DNA of 63,145 nucleotides from a virus, in IMG/VR virus record IMGVR_UViG_3300050821_013320, positions 1 to 63,145 of that record. One strand, given 5' to 3'. Both the position numbers and the translations under genes were made by a program. Each line of letters starts with the position of its first letter. The first letter of the stretch is position 1. This document shows, in pieces, positions 45,336 through 54,057 of the stretch. Under the pieces are notes generated by a model. That model saw only the letters and a list, made by a program, of their open reading frames with translations, did no database searches and was not told the DNA's origin.

Positions 45336-45700
45336 GTTTTGGCCTCGTTCTGAATCGCGGATTGTTCAGATTGAGACTTCTCGACAGCGTGTTCTGTCAG
45401 CCAATCGAGAACTTTTTGCGGATTCTTACCACGCTCCCAGATTTCATCACCACACGCGAATTGATCCAACGTTGTTTCGAACTTTGGACTGCCGGTCGTG
45501 TGGATCACCCTCTTGATGTTGGTCGGTTTCCCATACGCGAAAATATCGAAGGACATCGTTGAGAACTTCTCGCCCATCATGTGGAAGGTTTCGCGTTGGG
45601 TGAAAGTCACAAACCCCTCCTGGTCGAACGGAGGCGCGTGCGCGTGGGAACCAGATCCCGATGAGGCCAAACCATAAGATAGGAACCTACCAGAAAACAT
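45332..45700 (-). CDS. Cassette gene: hypothetical protein (122 aa)
   Basis: Head YGLASSGSGSHAHAPPFDQE and tail HAVEKSQSEQSAIQNEAKT are repeat-encoded. The core is alpha/beta (QRETFHMMGEKFSTMSFDIF, FETTLDQFACGDEIWERG). No family. First gene of the leftward run, with the promoter-like region 45676-45781 in front. Confidence 0.5.
   Translation of the reverse strand: MFSGRFLSYGLASSGSGSHAHAPPFDQEGFVTFTQRETFHMMGEKFSTMSFDIFAYGKPTNIKRVIHTTGSPKFETTLDQFACGDEIWERGKNPQKVLDWLTEHAVEKSQSEQSAIQNEAKT
45334..45675 (-). mobile_element. Repeat-bounded cassette 18
   Basis: R-L type-3 unit at 45334-45389 and L-R A-type unit at 45617-45675. Cargo is the gene 45332-45700. Confidence 0.75.
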
Positions 45701-45781
45701 CTGTATTGTAAAGGCCCAAAAGTACCATCTTAAGTACCATTGTTTCTAACGCCCAAACCCGCTAAGATGCAGGGAGGTTTT
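45676..45781. promoter_or_regulatory. Divergent promoter region with double AGTACC
   Basis: Direct repeats AAGTACCAT start at 45720 and 45732 (12-bp spacing). GGGAGG before the ATG at 45782 is the ribosome binding site. Same AGTACC word as the other leaders. Confidence 0.4.
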
Positions 45782-48310
45782 ATGAGCACCCCAGAAACGC
45801 GCTATAACGAGCCGGAGAGCGGGCCTATCCAAGATGTCCAGACGCCTCCCTCCGTCGCGTCCTACAAGCGGTTTCTTCGCAGCAAGGCCCCAATTGACCC
45901 GCCAACTGGCTTCAAAGTCTCTCCCAACGATCTCTCGCCGTTTCTGTTCGACTTCCAACGCGCAATTACGGCGTGGGATCTGGAACGAGGCCGCGCCGCC
46001 AACTGGCTGGATTGCGGCATGGGGAAAACCATTATCCAACTCGACTGGGCGCGCATGGTTTCGGTCCACACCAAAAAGCCGGTGATCATCGCCGCTCCGC
46101 TGGCCGTTTCTCAGCAGACGCAACGCGAGGGGGTCAAATTCAATATCCCCGTGACGATCTGTGCTCAACAGTCTGAAGTCGTGCCGGGCGTCAACATCAC
46201 GAACTACGAGAAACTCGATCGCTTCCCAGATCCCTCGCAGTTTGGTGGAATTGTGCTGGACGAATCGAGCATTCTTAAGGCCTTTGACGGCAAAACTCGC
46301 AAACGGCTCACGGAATATGCGCAGACGATTCCATTCCGTCTGGCTTGCACCGCAACCCCAGCCCCGAACGATTACATGGAACTGGGGAATCACGCCGAGT
46401 ATTTGGGTGTCATGAAGGCTGTCGAGATGCTGGCGACGTTCTTCGTCCATGATGGCGGCGACACATCGAAATGGCGTCTCAAAAAGCACGCGACGGAGGC
46501 ATTCTTCAAATTTCTGGCATCGTTCGCGGTCGCACTCCGCAAACCCTCCGATATCGGATTCCCCGATGGACCGTTCGTTCTGCCCAAACTGCGTATGCAC
46601 TCGGTCCAGATTGACGACGACACGATCCCTGAGGACTGCCTATTTCAGGTTGAGGCGAAAACCTTGGCCGAACGGCGGGACGCGCGAAAGCGAACGATCA
46701 ACCATCGCGTGGAGGCCGCCGCCGATCTTGCCAATAAAGACAGTGATCCGTGGATCCTTTGGTGCAACCTCAATTCAGAAAGTGAAGCGCTCGCGAAAGC
46801 CTGCCCCGATGCGGTTGAGGTTACGGGTTCGATGAAGGACACGGACAAAGAAGCCGGCATCCTCGGTTTCGTCGATGGAACGCATTTGGTGCTGGTTTCA
46901 AAACCAACCATCGCGGGCTATGGCATGAACCTCCAGCACTGCTCCAAGATGGCGTTTGTGGGACTGTCGGATTCGTTCGAGCAACTGTACCAGGCAATTC
47001 GGCGATGCTGGCGATTCGGTCAGAAGAAACCAGTCGATGTTTACGTCGTCACGTCGACCAGCGAAGGCGCCGTCGTGCGGAACATCGAACGGAAGGAACG
47101 GCAAGCTGCAGAAATGATGGATGGCATGGTCAGACACATGAAAAAAGAGATGCAGAAAAACCTGAAGGGTATGGACCGTGAACGGGACAGCTTCAAACCG
47201 AGAAACGAGTCCGCCGACCGCTGGGAGATGCGTTTAGGGGACTGCGTCGAGGAAATCCGTAAGGTGGAAACCGGATCGATCGACTTCACGATTTTTTCCC
47301 CTCCGTTTGCTTCTCTCTACACGTACTCGAATTCAGATCGGGATATGGGAAACGCGCGGAACATGGAAGAGTTCGCGAAGCACTTCGGTTTCTTGGTTCC
47401 CGAACTGTACCGCGTGACGAAACCGGGCCGGTTGCTTTCGTTCCATTGCATGAACCTGCCCACGTCGAAACAAAACGACGGCGTGATCGGAATTCGGGAC
47501 TTCCGCGGAGAACTCATCCGCATGTTTCTCGGCGATCACGCAGTATTGATGGATTCCCTTCGGGCTCTTCGCAATCGATCTTTCGAAGCCCATGTTAAGG
47601 GCGAGAAACGCCGCGAGGAAATGCTTAAACAGGCGATCGATGAAATCGAGTACGAGTTGCGCGAAAACCCCAGCAGTACAGGGTTCATTTTCCATTCAGA
47701 AGTCTGCATCTGGAAAGATCCCGTTACAGCGATGCAACGCACCAAGGCAATCGGTTTGTTGTACAAACAACTCCGAAAAGATTCGTGCATGTCGCGCCAG
47801 GGGATTCCCGACTATCTCGTGACGGTTCGCAAGCCGGGAGAGAATAAAGAGCGGGTCACTAAGGTAGCGCCGCCGGCAGGTGGAACGTTCAAACACGCGC
47901 GGAATGTCCCGGCGAATGAATTCCCGGTAGAACGCTGGCAGAATTACGCATCGCCGGTATGGATGGACATTCAGCCAAACGATACGCTCACAAAGGAATC
48001 CGCGCGCGCCGAAGATGACGAACGCCACATCTGCCCGCTGCAGCTCGAAGTGATTTCGCGTGCGATCGAGCTTTGGACCAATCCCGACGATCTCGTTTTG
48101 TCGCCATTCGCCGGTATCGGGAGCGAAGGCTACGTGTCATTGAAGGAAGGCCGGCGTTTCCTCGGTTTTGAATTGAAGGAATCCTACTGGCAACAGGCCG
48201 TCCAAAACCTCAGATCTGCGGAAAAGATCCAGCACGGTTTGTTCGCGTCCGAACCAGACCCTCTCCTGGTCGAACGATCAACTCTCGAAGCGCCGCCTCA
48301 ATCCGACTGA
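45782..48310 (+). CDS. SNF2-type helicase fused to DNA methyltransferase (842 aa)
   Basis: ATG at 45782 follows GGGAGG. N-terminal SF2 helicase: WLDCGMGKTIIQLDWARM (motif I), GGIVLDESSILK (II), LACTATPAPND (III), and C-terminal helicase motifs (PTIAGYGMNLQHCSKM, YQAIRRCWRFGQKKPVDVYV). From residue 480, a SAM methyltransferase with FTIFSPPFASLYTYSN (SPPF) and LVLSPFAGIGSEGYVSLKEG. Such fusions are known in phages and probably modify element DNA. The tail LLVERSTLEAPPQSD is repeat. Confidence 0.88.
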   Translation: MSTPETRYNEPESGPIQDVQTPPSVASYKRFLRSKAPIDPPTGFKVSPNDLSPFLFDFQRAITAWDLERGRAANWLDCGMGKTIIQLDWARMVSVHTKKPVIIAAPLAVSQQTQREGVKFNIPVTICAQQSEVVPGVNITNYEKLDRFPDPSQFGGIVLDESSILKAFDGKTRKRLTEYAQTIPFRLACTATPAPNDYMELGNHAEYLGVMKAVEMLATFFVHDGGDTSKWRLKKHATEAFFKFLASFAVALRKPSDIGFPDGPFVLPKLRMHSVQIDDDTIPEDCLFQVEAKTLAERRDARKRTINHRVEAAADLANKDSDPWILWCNLNSESEALAKACPDAVEVTGSMKDTDKEAGILGFVDGTHLVLVSKPTIAGYGMNLQHCSKMAFVGLSDSFEQLYQAIRRCWRFGQKKPVDVYVVTSTSEGAVVRNIERKERQAAEMMDGMVRHMKKEMQKNLKGMDRERDSFKPRNESADRWEMRLGDCVEEIRKVETGSIDFTIFSPPFASLYTYSNSDRDMGNARNMEEFAKHFGFLVPELYRVTKPGRLLSFHCMNLPTSKQNDGVIGIRDFRGELIRMFLGDHAVLMDSLRALRNRSFEAHVKGEKRREEMLKQAIDEIEYELRENPSSTGFIFHSEVCIWKDPVTAMQRTKAIGLLYKQLRKDSCMSRQGIPDYLVTVRKPGENKERVTKVAPPAGGTFKHARNVPANEFPVERWQNYASPVWMDIQPNDTLTKESARAEDDERHICPLQLEVISRAIELWTNPDDLVLSPFAGIGSEGYVSLKEGRRFLGFELKESYWQQAVQNLRSAEKIQHGLFASEPDPLLVERSTLEAPPQSD

Positions 48311-48321
48311 GGCCAAACCAT
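48263..48321 (+). repeat. Repeat unit, L-R, A type (solo)
   Basis: Encodes the C-terminus of the helicase-methyltransferase and its stop, and lies in the gap before the convergent gene at 48334. Confidence 0.9.
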
Positions 48322-48333
48322 CAAAAAGCATTT

Positions 48334-49893
48334 CTAACGGCTCGTAGCCTGTCCCCTCATCCCAGCCTGTCCCCTCATCCCACCAGAGGGAGTCAGCCCG
48401 AACACCTGAAGTTTAGAATCCTGCGTTGCAACAAACACCTTGCCATTCACCGGCAGAGGCGCGACGAACTTCGAGAGATTTCCCAGCGTTCCCCACATCG
48501 AACTATTCCCATATTCCGCGAGAGTGACCGGATTCAGCGCCCGCAAAGTCCCCTGCGCAACGGCGAGATGAGTGTTTCCCACGGACGTCACCACCCAGAG
48601 AATCCCCGTCGACGCCCCGTTTGCCGATCCTGAAAGCTGGGAGTTTGTGCCTCCGTATCCGTTCGCCAGCAGAGTCGGAGTCGTATTGAAAGAACCCCCA
48701 GAAAAAGCGAATGCGTAAAAAGATCCGTTCGTCACCGGAAGGAAAAGAGTTCCGTTCATGAACGCCATACCGTAGGAGCCCGAAGCATCGGACGGCGTCC
48801 CGCTCGAAAGCGTTTTGAACGTCTGAAGGGAACACCCACTTGATCCCTGCAAGTGGCCCATGCACGTCGTATCAAGCAGATATACGCTGTAATCCTTCCC
48901 CGCAACGACTGCTTTTGTTGTTCCCGGAATCAGAATGAGGCGGTTGCTCGCCATATCTGAATCCACCGCGTTAATCGAGACGTTGTTTGAAGGAGCGAAC
49001 CAATCGAGCATCACGAGCGAAGGCGACATCTTGATTGCGCTGTTGGTGAAATTGGTCACGCCGTCGTAATCCGTCCCGTTTCCCGTCGTGAAGTAGAGAT
49101 TCCCGCTTCCATCGACCGCCGCCGCCCCTCCCGCTCCCCACGGCGCCGCGCCCCATCCGTTCGGAGATCCGCACCAGATTGCCGTTTGTGCGAGTGTGGA
49201 CGTGCTGTATGCGATCATCCAGCCGTGGTAGGGTCTGGAGTCGTCCGGCGAACTGAATCCCACGTAAACGTTGCCGTTTGCCAGGGTGAGAGCCGTTCTG
49301 TTGAATTCCTGAAGCGGAAAGAAGAGAAGGTTTGGCCCGCTCGTTCTGTCCCCGCCTCCCGGATCGCCCGTTCCGACGACTTGTCCCGCAATCGTAGTGC
49401 TGAGGAGCGTTGCTCCGGTGGTGAGATCGAGTTGCCGGATGATCCAATTAGGAACGCCTCCGGAAACCGTATCGCAGACTACGTAGAGCTTCAAGTTCGC
49501 GACGTCTGCAACGGGAGTTGAGAGGCAGCCCATTGCTTGACCGTATAGAACCGGATCGGAATGCGGGTATCCAGTGAACGGGGTTGCAAAGGCAAGATTC
49601 GACCAGACAGCCGCAGAGCCGGGATTGTTCGCGTCGAAGGCATAGACGTTATTGTTCATCGTGTTGACGATCACTAGGTCATGCGCGACTCCGGATGTCG
49701 TGATGCCCTGAACGAAGATCGGCTGAGAGAACATATAACCGTCGACCGTGTAGGAGCCGAGCAGTTTGAAGTTGCCGCTGGTGACTGAGGTTGGGGTTAA
49801 TTGGGTTTCCGAGAGATTCGCGTTTGTGCGGTTCAGATCGAAGTTCGATGTGGGTAGCGAGATTGCAAAGAAGAGTGCGAGCAAGAGAAGCAT
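48334..49893 (-). CDS. Secreted PQQ/quinoprotein-like beta-propeller (519 aa)
   Basis: Signal peptide MLLLLALFFAISLPTS. Repeats of the type LVIVNTMNNNVYAFDANNPG, GNVYVGFSSPDDSRPYHGWM and KVFVATQDSKLQVFGL, about 40 residues apart, fit an eight-bladed propeller. No catalytic site seen; it may bind surfaces. The C-terminus has a duplicated RGQAGMRGQA encoded by an 18-bp tandem repeat at 48346-48381. Unusual as element cargo. Confidence 0.7.
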   Translation of the reverse strand: MLLLLALFFAISLPTSNFDLNRTNANLSETQLTPTSVTSGNFKLLGSYTVDGYMFSQPIFVQGITTSGVAHDLVIVNTMNNNVYAFDANNPGSAAVWSNLAFATPFTGYPHSDPVLYGQAMGCLSTPVADVANLKLYVVCDTVSGGVPNWIIRQLDLTTGATLLSTTIAGQVVGTGDPGGGDRTSGPNLLFFPLQEFNRTALTLANGNVYVGFSSPDDSRPYHGWMIAYSTSTLAQTAIWCGSPNGWGAAPWGAGGAAAVDGSGNLYFTTGNGTDYDGVTNFTNSAIKMSPSLVMLDWFAPSNNVSINAVDSDMASNRLILIPGTTKAVVAGKDYSVYLLDTTCMGHLQGSSGCSLQTFKTLSSGTPSDASGSYGMAFMNGTLFLPVTNGSFYAFAFSGGSFNTTPTLLANGYGGTNSQLSGSANGASTGILWVVTSVGNTHLAVAQGTLRALNPVTLAEYGNSSMWGTLGNLSKFVAPLPVNGKVFVATQDSKLQVFGLTPSGGMRGQAGMRGQATSR

Positions 49894-49897
49894 TCCA

Positions 49898-50049
49898 ATA
49901 TTTTAGCCTCCTTCGGCACTCCGGCTTCGTGGGGATCGATAGCGCCCGACCAGGAGAAAGGATTTCTACCCGCGAAGAACCATTCCGTCTCCTGGTCGAA
50001 CGATGGACCGGAGGCGCGAAGAAATCTAACCCCGATGAGGCTAAATTAT
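49898..50049 (-). mobile_element. Compact repeat element E6 (inverted pair, empty)
   Basis: R-L G-type unit at 49898-49956 and L-R A-type unit at 49989-50049. Read on the - strand its linker (TTCGCGGGTAGAAATC) matches E4, and the polarity (A upstream, G downstream) is the same as in the + strand copies. Confidence 0.85.
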
Positions 50050-52400
50050 TGTTGCAGCCAGCTCATCAGAAGCATTTGACTATTCGGGAACCCGACATTG
50101 CTCTGCTGTGAATTGACAAAGAAACCTATGTTCGTCGGCGTTCCAGTGAAGACCGTCGTGCTCTCCGTGAAATAAGTAAAGAAGCTCATACCGCAGTCGT
50201 TCGAAATTGAAAACGTCGCCGTTCCCGCAGCGAAGCCGATTTTGAGCGTCATCGGCTTGCCGTACCAGGTTGAGGGAGCTAAAACGTTCTCTTGAGCCCA
50301 AGCGCTAAACGAAGTCACGCTGTTTAAGTGGCCAACACCAAAACCCGCTACGCTCCCATCGACGAGAGGACCGAACACCACCAGGCGCGTCCCATCCGTG
50401 TAATAAAGGCCCATTTGCTGGAAGTTCGTCGTCATCGGAAACGTTTGAATGAAGGTGATAGTGATCGAAAAAGGAGAACTGGGGATCGTAATTTCACGCC
50501 CGTGAACTTCGGGATTTCCGGTGATGCCCGTCGGGGTAATGAGGTTGATGTAGCCGCCAACGTTGGTAACGGTCGCCGATACTTGATTTCTCCAGGAGAA
50601 CGTCGGCCCGGTGATCGCCGAATTAGTGACCGGAGGAGTCACAGAGCATGTGTCGGTCACAAATTTCCATCCAGCGTTATAGACGCCATGAAGACCAAAA
50701 GAATCCGTAACCTCGAAATATTCGTTCGATGCTGGCGTGGCAGGGACAGCGGACCAGGCCCCAGAACTGACAAGGTTTCCACTTGATGCCGCCGCAGTCG
50801 CGGCAAAAGGCATTACGCCGCCTGATCGCTGGGTGAAAATGTTGGCCGTGGCCGCATTGGTAGAAAACGCAATAGTGAAATCCACGAATAGAGCCGCGGT
50901 CAAGTCGATGTTGGCCGAAGCCGCCGTATTAGTGTCCACAAAGACCGAATCTGCCGTCGTGGTCAATGCTCCCAGATCCACAGCGAGAGGACCGTGGATT
51001 TCAAGATTTCCGGTTGCCCCGATTGTATGTGGGTAGCCGAGGACCGCCAGATTCCAATTATTGTTTGTGACCGCCGCAATCGTCGCCGTGCTCACAATCG
51101 ACACGAGAGTAACAACGGTTCCTGATCCGCAACCGCTCACTGTGCAGAGCTTGATTTTCAGCGTGATCGTGGGAGTCTGCGCGGTTTGTGTACTGTAGAC
51201 TCCGGCGCCATCGAATAAAAAAGGTTGGTTCAGGCTGTTGAGATATCCGGCACTGAGCGACAATTCCATCAACTGCTGATCCGAAGTCGTGTTGGTGTTG
51301 ACCGTCACCGGCGTTGTGCTGGTGACGGAGTTACCTGATCCACCGCCTCCACTCGGACACCCAACTGTTGTCGCTCCTAACTGCGCATCAGTACAGAGGT
51401 TATTGCCAACACCTGAAACCGTTCCAGAACTGAGAATTTTAGCGTCCGTTCCCTGGATCGCCTTAGCTCCAATACTGCTAGGGGTCACCCCACCGTCACT
51501 CGTGAGCACACCCGCGCCGGGGTCCGCCGATGGATATTTGAATTGATACGACGTCGGAATCGAAGTAGGCACATACTGAGAAAACGTGTTCGCCGGAAAA
51601 GATCCCGGTAGTGTCCCTTGCGTCAAATCAAGCGTACCAGCTACTCCACTGCCCGTTCCGCTGGTTAACGAGCCGGGACATCCCAGATTGTTAGAACCGT
51701 CGATCGTGCATCCAGACGCCAGCGGAATCGTCGATCCCTGCCCCTTTAAGATGGCATTCGACGTCTGGTTTGGTCCACTAGGGACCGCGGTAATCGTGCA
51801 ACCCGATCCCAGTGTGCAGGTAACGGTGTTGACCGTCATTGAGGGGTTGGCGAGTCCGGAGTTGGCAAGCGAAGAATCCGTGACATGGGTCAGATGCAAC
51901 ACCGTCGGATTGGGATACGTTCCGCCCAGATCGCCGCCCGCTGGTCCAGTTGGAGCGCCTCCCCCGCCGCCTCCCTTACTGATGACTGTCTGTGAGCCCT
52001 GAAGGACGCCGTATACCGTTCCCGCCCCCGTACCGGTGAACACGACCCGCAGCCATGGCGTTGCGACCGTCCCGTTTGTAAAGGTCGAAATCCCGGTTGT
52101 CGTCATCGGATTCGAACCGGTGGCGGTCGCTCCAGTGTAAGTTCCGAAACTGCCCGGCGTCGATGGTGTTGCGGCGAGCGCGCTCTGCAACGTGACGGTG
52201 AAAGAGCCAAATCCGGCGTTGTAGACCGTCATCGTCCATTTGTCGCAGCCGGTTTGCTGGTTTGCCAGGTTTGAGCTGGTGAGCTGCGCTGCGGTGAATG
52301 TAAAATTCAGCGTACACGGTGGAACGATTTTGGTTTGGGTGGTTTGAGCGAAGCCGATGGGAGCGAAGAGCAGAAGTAGCAGGTACTTTAGATTCTTCAT
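50046..52400 (-). CDS. Large secreted beta-rich protein (784 aa)
   Basis: Signal peptide MKNLKYLLLLLFAPIGFAQT. Residues 20-135 are nearly identical in layout to the protein at 52487. A Gly/Pro-rich stretch (GGGGGAPTGPAGGDLGGTYP) and a Ser/Thr-rich middle lead to beta-rich C-terminal domains (EITIPSSPFSITITFIQTFP). The middle (TNPTVLHLTHVTDSSLANSG-like) resembles phage tail-fibre shafts. Signal peptides are unusual for virion proteins. Confidence 0.65.
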   Translation of the reverse strand: MKNLKYLLLLLFAPIGFAQTTQTKIVPPCTLNFTFTAAQLTSSNLANQQTGCDKWTMTVYNAGFGSFTVTLQSALAATPSTPGSFGTYTGATATGSNPMTTTGISTFTNGTVATPWLRVVFTGTGAGTVYGVLQGSQTVISKGGGGGGAPTGPAGGDLGGTYPNPTVLHLTHVTDSSLANSGLANPSMTVNTVTCTLGSGCTITAVPSGPNQTSNAILKGQGSTIPLASGCTIDGSNNLGCPGSLTSGTGSGVAGTLDLTQGTLPGSFPANTFSQYVPTSIPTSYQFKYPSADPGAGVLTSDGGVTPSSIGAKAIQGTDAKILSSGTVSGVGNNLCTDAQLGATTVGCPSGGGGSGNSVTSTTPVTVNTNTTSDQQLMELSLSAGYLNSLNQPFLFDGAGVYSTQTAQTPTITLKIKLCTVSGCGSGTVVTLVSIVSTATIAAVTNNNWNLAVLGYPHTIGATGNLEIHGPLAVDLGALTTTADSVFVDTNTAASANIDLTAALFVDFTIAFSTNAATANIFTQRSGGVMPFAATAAASSGNLVSSGAWSAVPATPASNEYFEVTDSFGLHGVYNAGWKFVTDTCSVTPPVTNSAITGPTFSWRNQVSATVTNVGGYINLITPTGITGNPEVHGREITIPSSPFSITITFIQTFPMTTNFQQMGLYYTDGTRLVVFGPLVDGSVAGFGVGHLNSVTSFSAWAQENVLAPSTWYGKPMTLKIGFAAGTATFSISNDCGMSFFTYFTESTTVFTGTPTNIGFFVNSQQSNVGFPNSQMLLMSWLQQ

Positions 52401-52417
52401 GACGCAATATTATACGC

Positions 52418-52476
52418 TTTTTTTGGCCTCATTGGGCATGAGTTTTCAACAGGAATGGAGAGCGTTCGACCAGGAG
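52418..52476 (-). repeat. Repeat unit, R-L on + strand, A type (solo)
   Basis: Between the two secreted paralogues. The sequence after R (ATTGGGCATGAGTTT) is shared with the unit at 53475, so the unit was probably copied together with the paralogue. Confidence 0.85.
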
Positions 52477-52486
52477 GAGTTCTGTC

Positions 52487-53458
52487 TCAACTGCCGCGCA
52501 TTGTAATCTGAAGCGAAACGACACGCGGCGTGACTCCGGTAGATCCTCCGCTGTCGGCCTGTCGTTGTACCCAGATTTGGAGGAACGATCCGGCTACACA
52601 TCCTGTCGGCGTAAGATTGTTTGCCAAGAACGATTCATATTGAAATTGGTTTGGTGGAGTGCTTGAATCTATCGCTCCGACGACATAAGAAAACGTTCCT
52701 CCCCCTGAATTATTTACAGGCGCGCATCCTACTACAAAAGAAATCTGCCACGTCCCCAATGCTGGAGTCCCATCGTTTTGCCACAGAATCGCGATTACAT
52801 CGACGCTGTGAAGTCCAGCTCTCCAGATCGGTGTGGTTTGCGTCTGGACCATCACCGAATCGCCGGTTGAAGTCAGAGGAATCTGGCAGACGTTATAGGC
52901 AGTGCTGTTTGGTCCGGTTATCGTGGAGGCGATGCAGGATGCGGCATTGGAGGACCATGCGGCGAGTCCAACTGGTGATCCACCGCCCGCTTGTGACGCC
53001 ATTTGAAAATGTGCGATCGCTGTGTTTGATGCCGTCGTTCCGGTGACCGATTGCGAACCTTGGAGGACACCGTAGACTGAACCTGTGCCCGTGCCGGTGA
53101 ACACGACGCGCATCCAGGGAGTTGCGACCGTGCCGTTTGTGAACGTCGAAATCCCCGTCGTTGTCATGGGATTCGATCCGGCCGTGGTCGTGCCGTTGTA
53201 AGTGCCGAAACTGCCGGGTGTCGATGGGGTTGCCGCTAACGCACTTTGCAGGGTAACGCTGAAGGATCCGAAACCGGCATTGTAGACCGTCAAGGTCCAT
53301 TTGTCACAGCCGGTTTGCTGGTTTGGCAGGTTTGAACTAGTGAGGTGCGTTGCGTCAAAGGTGAAATTCAGGGTACAGGGCGGAGCGATTTTGGTTTGGG
53401 TTGTTTGAGCAAAGCAGGGAGCGACAAGTAGCAACAGCAGATATTTCAGATGCTTCAT
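52487..53458 (-). CDS. Secreted beta-rich paralogue (323 aa)
   Basis: Signal peptide MKHLKYLLLLLVAPCFAQT. Residues 18-140 parallel the larger paralogue (TPPSSFGTY-like, TTTGISTFTNGTVATPW, VYGVLQGSQ). The C-terminal half is different and beta-rich (GTWQISFVVGCAPVNNSGGG, LQIWVQRQADSGGSTG), so the N-terminal domain is a common attachment module with swapped ends. Confidence 0.65.
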   Translation of the reverse strand: MKHLKYLLLLLVAPCFAQTTQTKIAPPCTLNFTFDATHLTSSNLPNQQTGCDKWTLTVYNAGFGSFSVTLQSALAATPSTPGSFGTYNGTTTAGSNPMTTTGISTFTNGTVATPWMRVVFTGTGTGSVYGVLQGSQSVTGTTASNTAIAHFQMASQAGGGSPVGLAAWSSNAASCIASTITGPNSTAYNVCQIPLTSTGDSVMVQTQTTPIWRAGLHSVDVIAILWQNDGTPALGTWQISFVVGCAPVNNSGGGTFSYVVGAIDSSTPPNQFQYESFLANNLTPTGCVAGSFLQIWVQRQADSGGSTGVTPRVVSLQITMRGS

Positions 53459-53474
53459 GGCAGAGTATTATACG

Positions 53475-53532
53475 CTTTTTGGCCTCATTGGGCATGAGTT
53501 TGCAAGGCGAGTGTGAAGCGTTCTACCAGGAG
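53475..53532 (-). repeat. Repeat unit, R-L on + strand, A type (solo)
   Basis: Lies upstream of the gene 52487-53458, with L box altered to TTCTACCAGGAGG. Followed on the + strand by the tRNA-like region. Confidence 0.85.
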
Positions 53533-53654
53533 GGATTTTGCGATTTGTAATGGGCAGGTTCACCGCCTTAGACCGTTGTTGTCAACGTGACGATGGTTTG
53601 GCACTCTATTTCAAACCTACCCATGATAGGCTCGGGATTTCTCCCTGCTTACAC

Positions 53655-53725
53655 AGCCAAACTGGGATTCGAACCGACGACCTCCAGGTTATGAGCCTGA
53701 CGACCTACCGCTGGTCCATCCCGCT
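53655..53725 (-). tRNA. tRNA-Met-like gene (anticodon CAT)
   Basis: Read on the - strand: D stem GACC/GGTC perfect, anticodon stem TCAGG/CCTGG, loop CTCATAA with CAT, TTCGAAT T-loop. The acceptor stem has one mismatch plus wobbles and the T stem (GTCGG/CCCAG) has two mismatches, and CCA is not encoded. So it is a degenerate or specialised tRNA-Met, 71 bases long. The 270 bp around it hold no other gene. Confidence 0.7.
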
Positions 53726-53804
53726 AGAAGTTGAAGCGCCCGCCCGACCCTTTCCCCGGAACGGAACGAGCGCTGATTTCACAAGAAGATTTGATGTTAC
53801 TCCT

Positions 53805-54052
53805 ATGCGTTGGCCTCCGTCAATAGCGATCTTCGCATCGATTTCAGAGCGCCCGACCAGGAGAGGTTTTCGATCTTCACCGGAGTCTCTTGGGGGTTAA
53901 GGAGATCGGACAGATGAAAGATCCGACGTGCAAAGTACCCGTACTCCGGCGCGTTTGGGGGACAAGCCCGCGTCGGGAACCGATCCAAAACCTCTCCTGG
54001 TCGGGCGCTCCATCGTTCATCGAAGCCGCGACATCGACGGAGGCCAAAATAT
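53805..54052 (-). mobile_element. Repeat-bounded cassette 19 (both ends G type)
   Basis: R-L unit at 53805-53863 and L-R unit at 53994-54052. About 130 bp of insert lie between them. Two short open frames on the - strand (53803-53988 and 53877-54086) are possible; neither is convincing. The insert includes GATCCGACGTGCAAAGTACC near 53918. Confidence 0.65.
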
Positions 54053-54057
54053 CATCT

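Noticed and set aside
45746-46600. Long - strand frame opposite the helicase
   Set aside because: Antisense shadow of conserved helicase motifs.
53538-53900. 120-codon + frame over the tRNA-like region
   Set aside because: Overlaps the tRNA on the other strand and a repeat unit; no ribosome binding site or protein-like composition.
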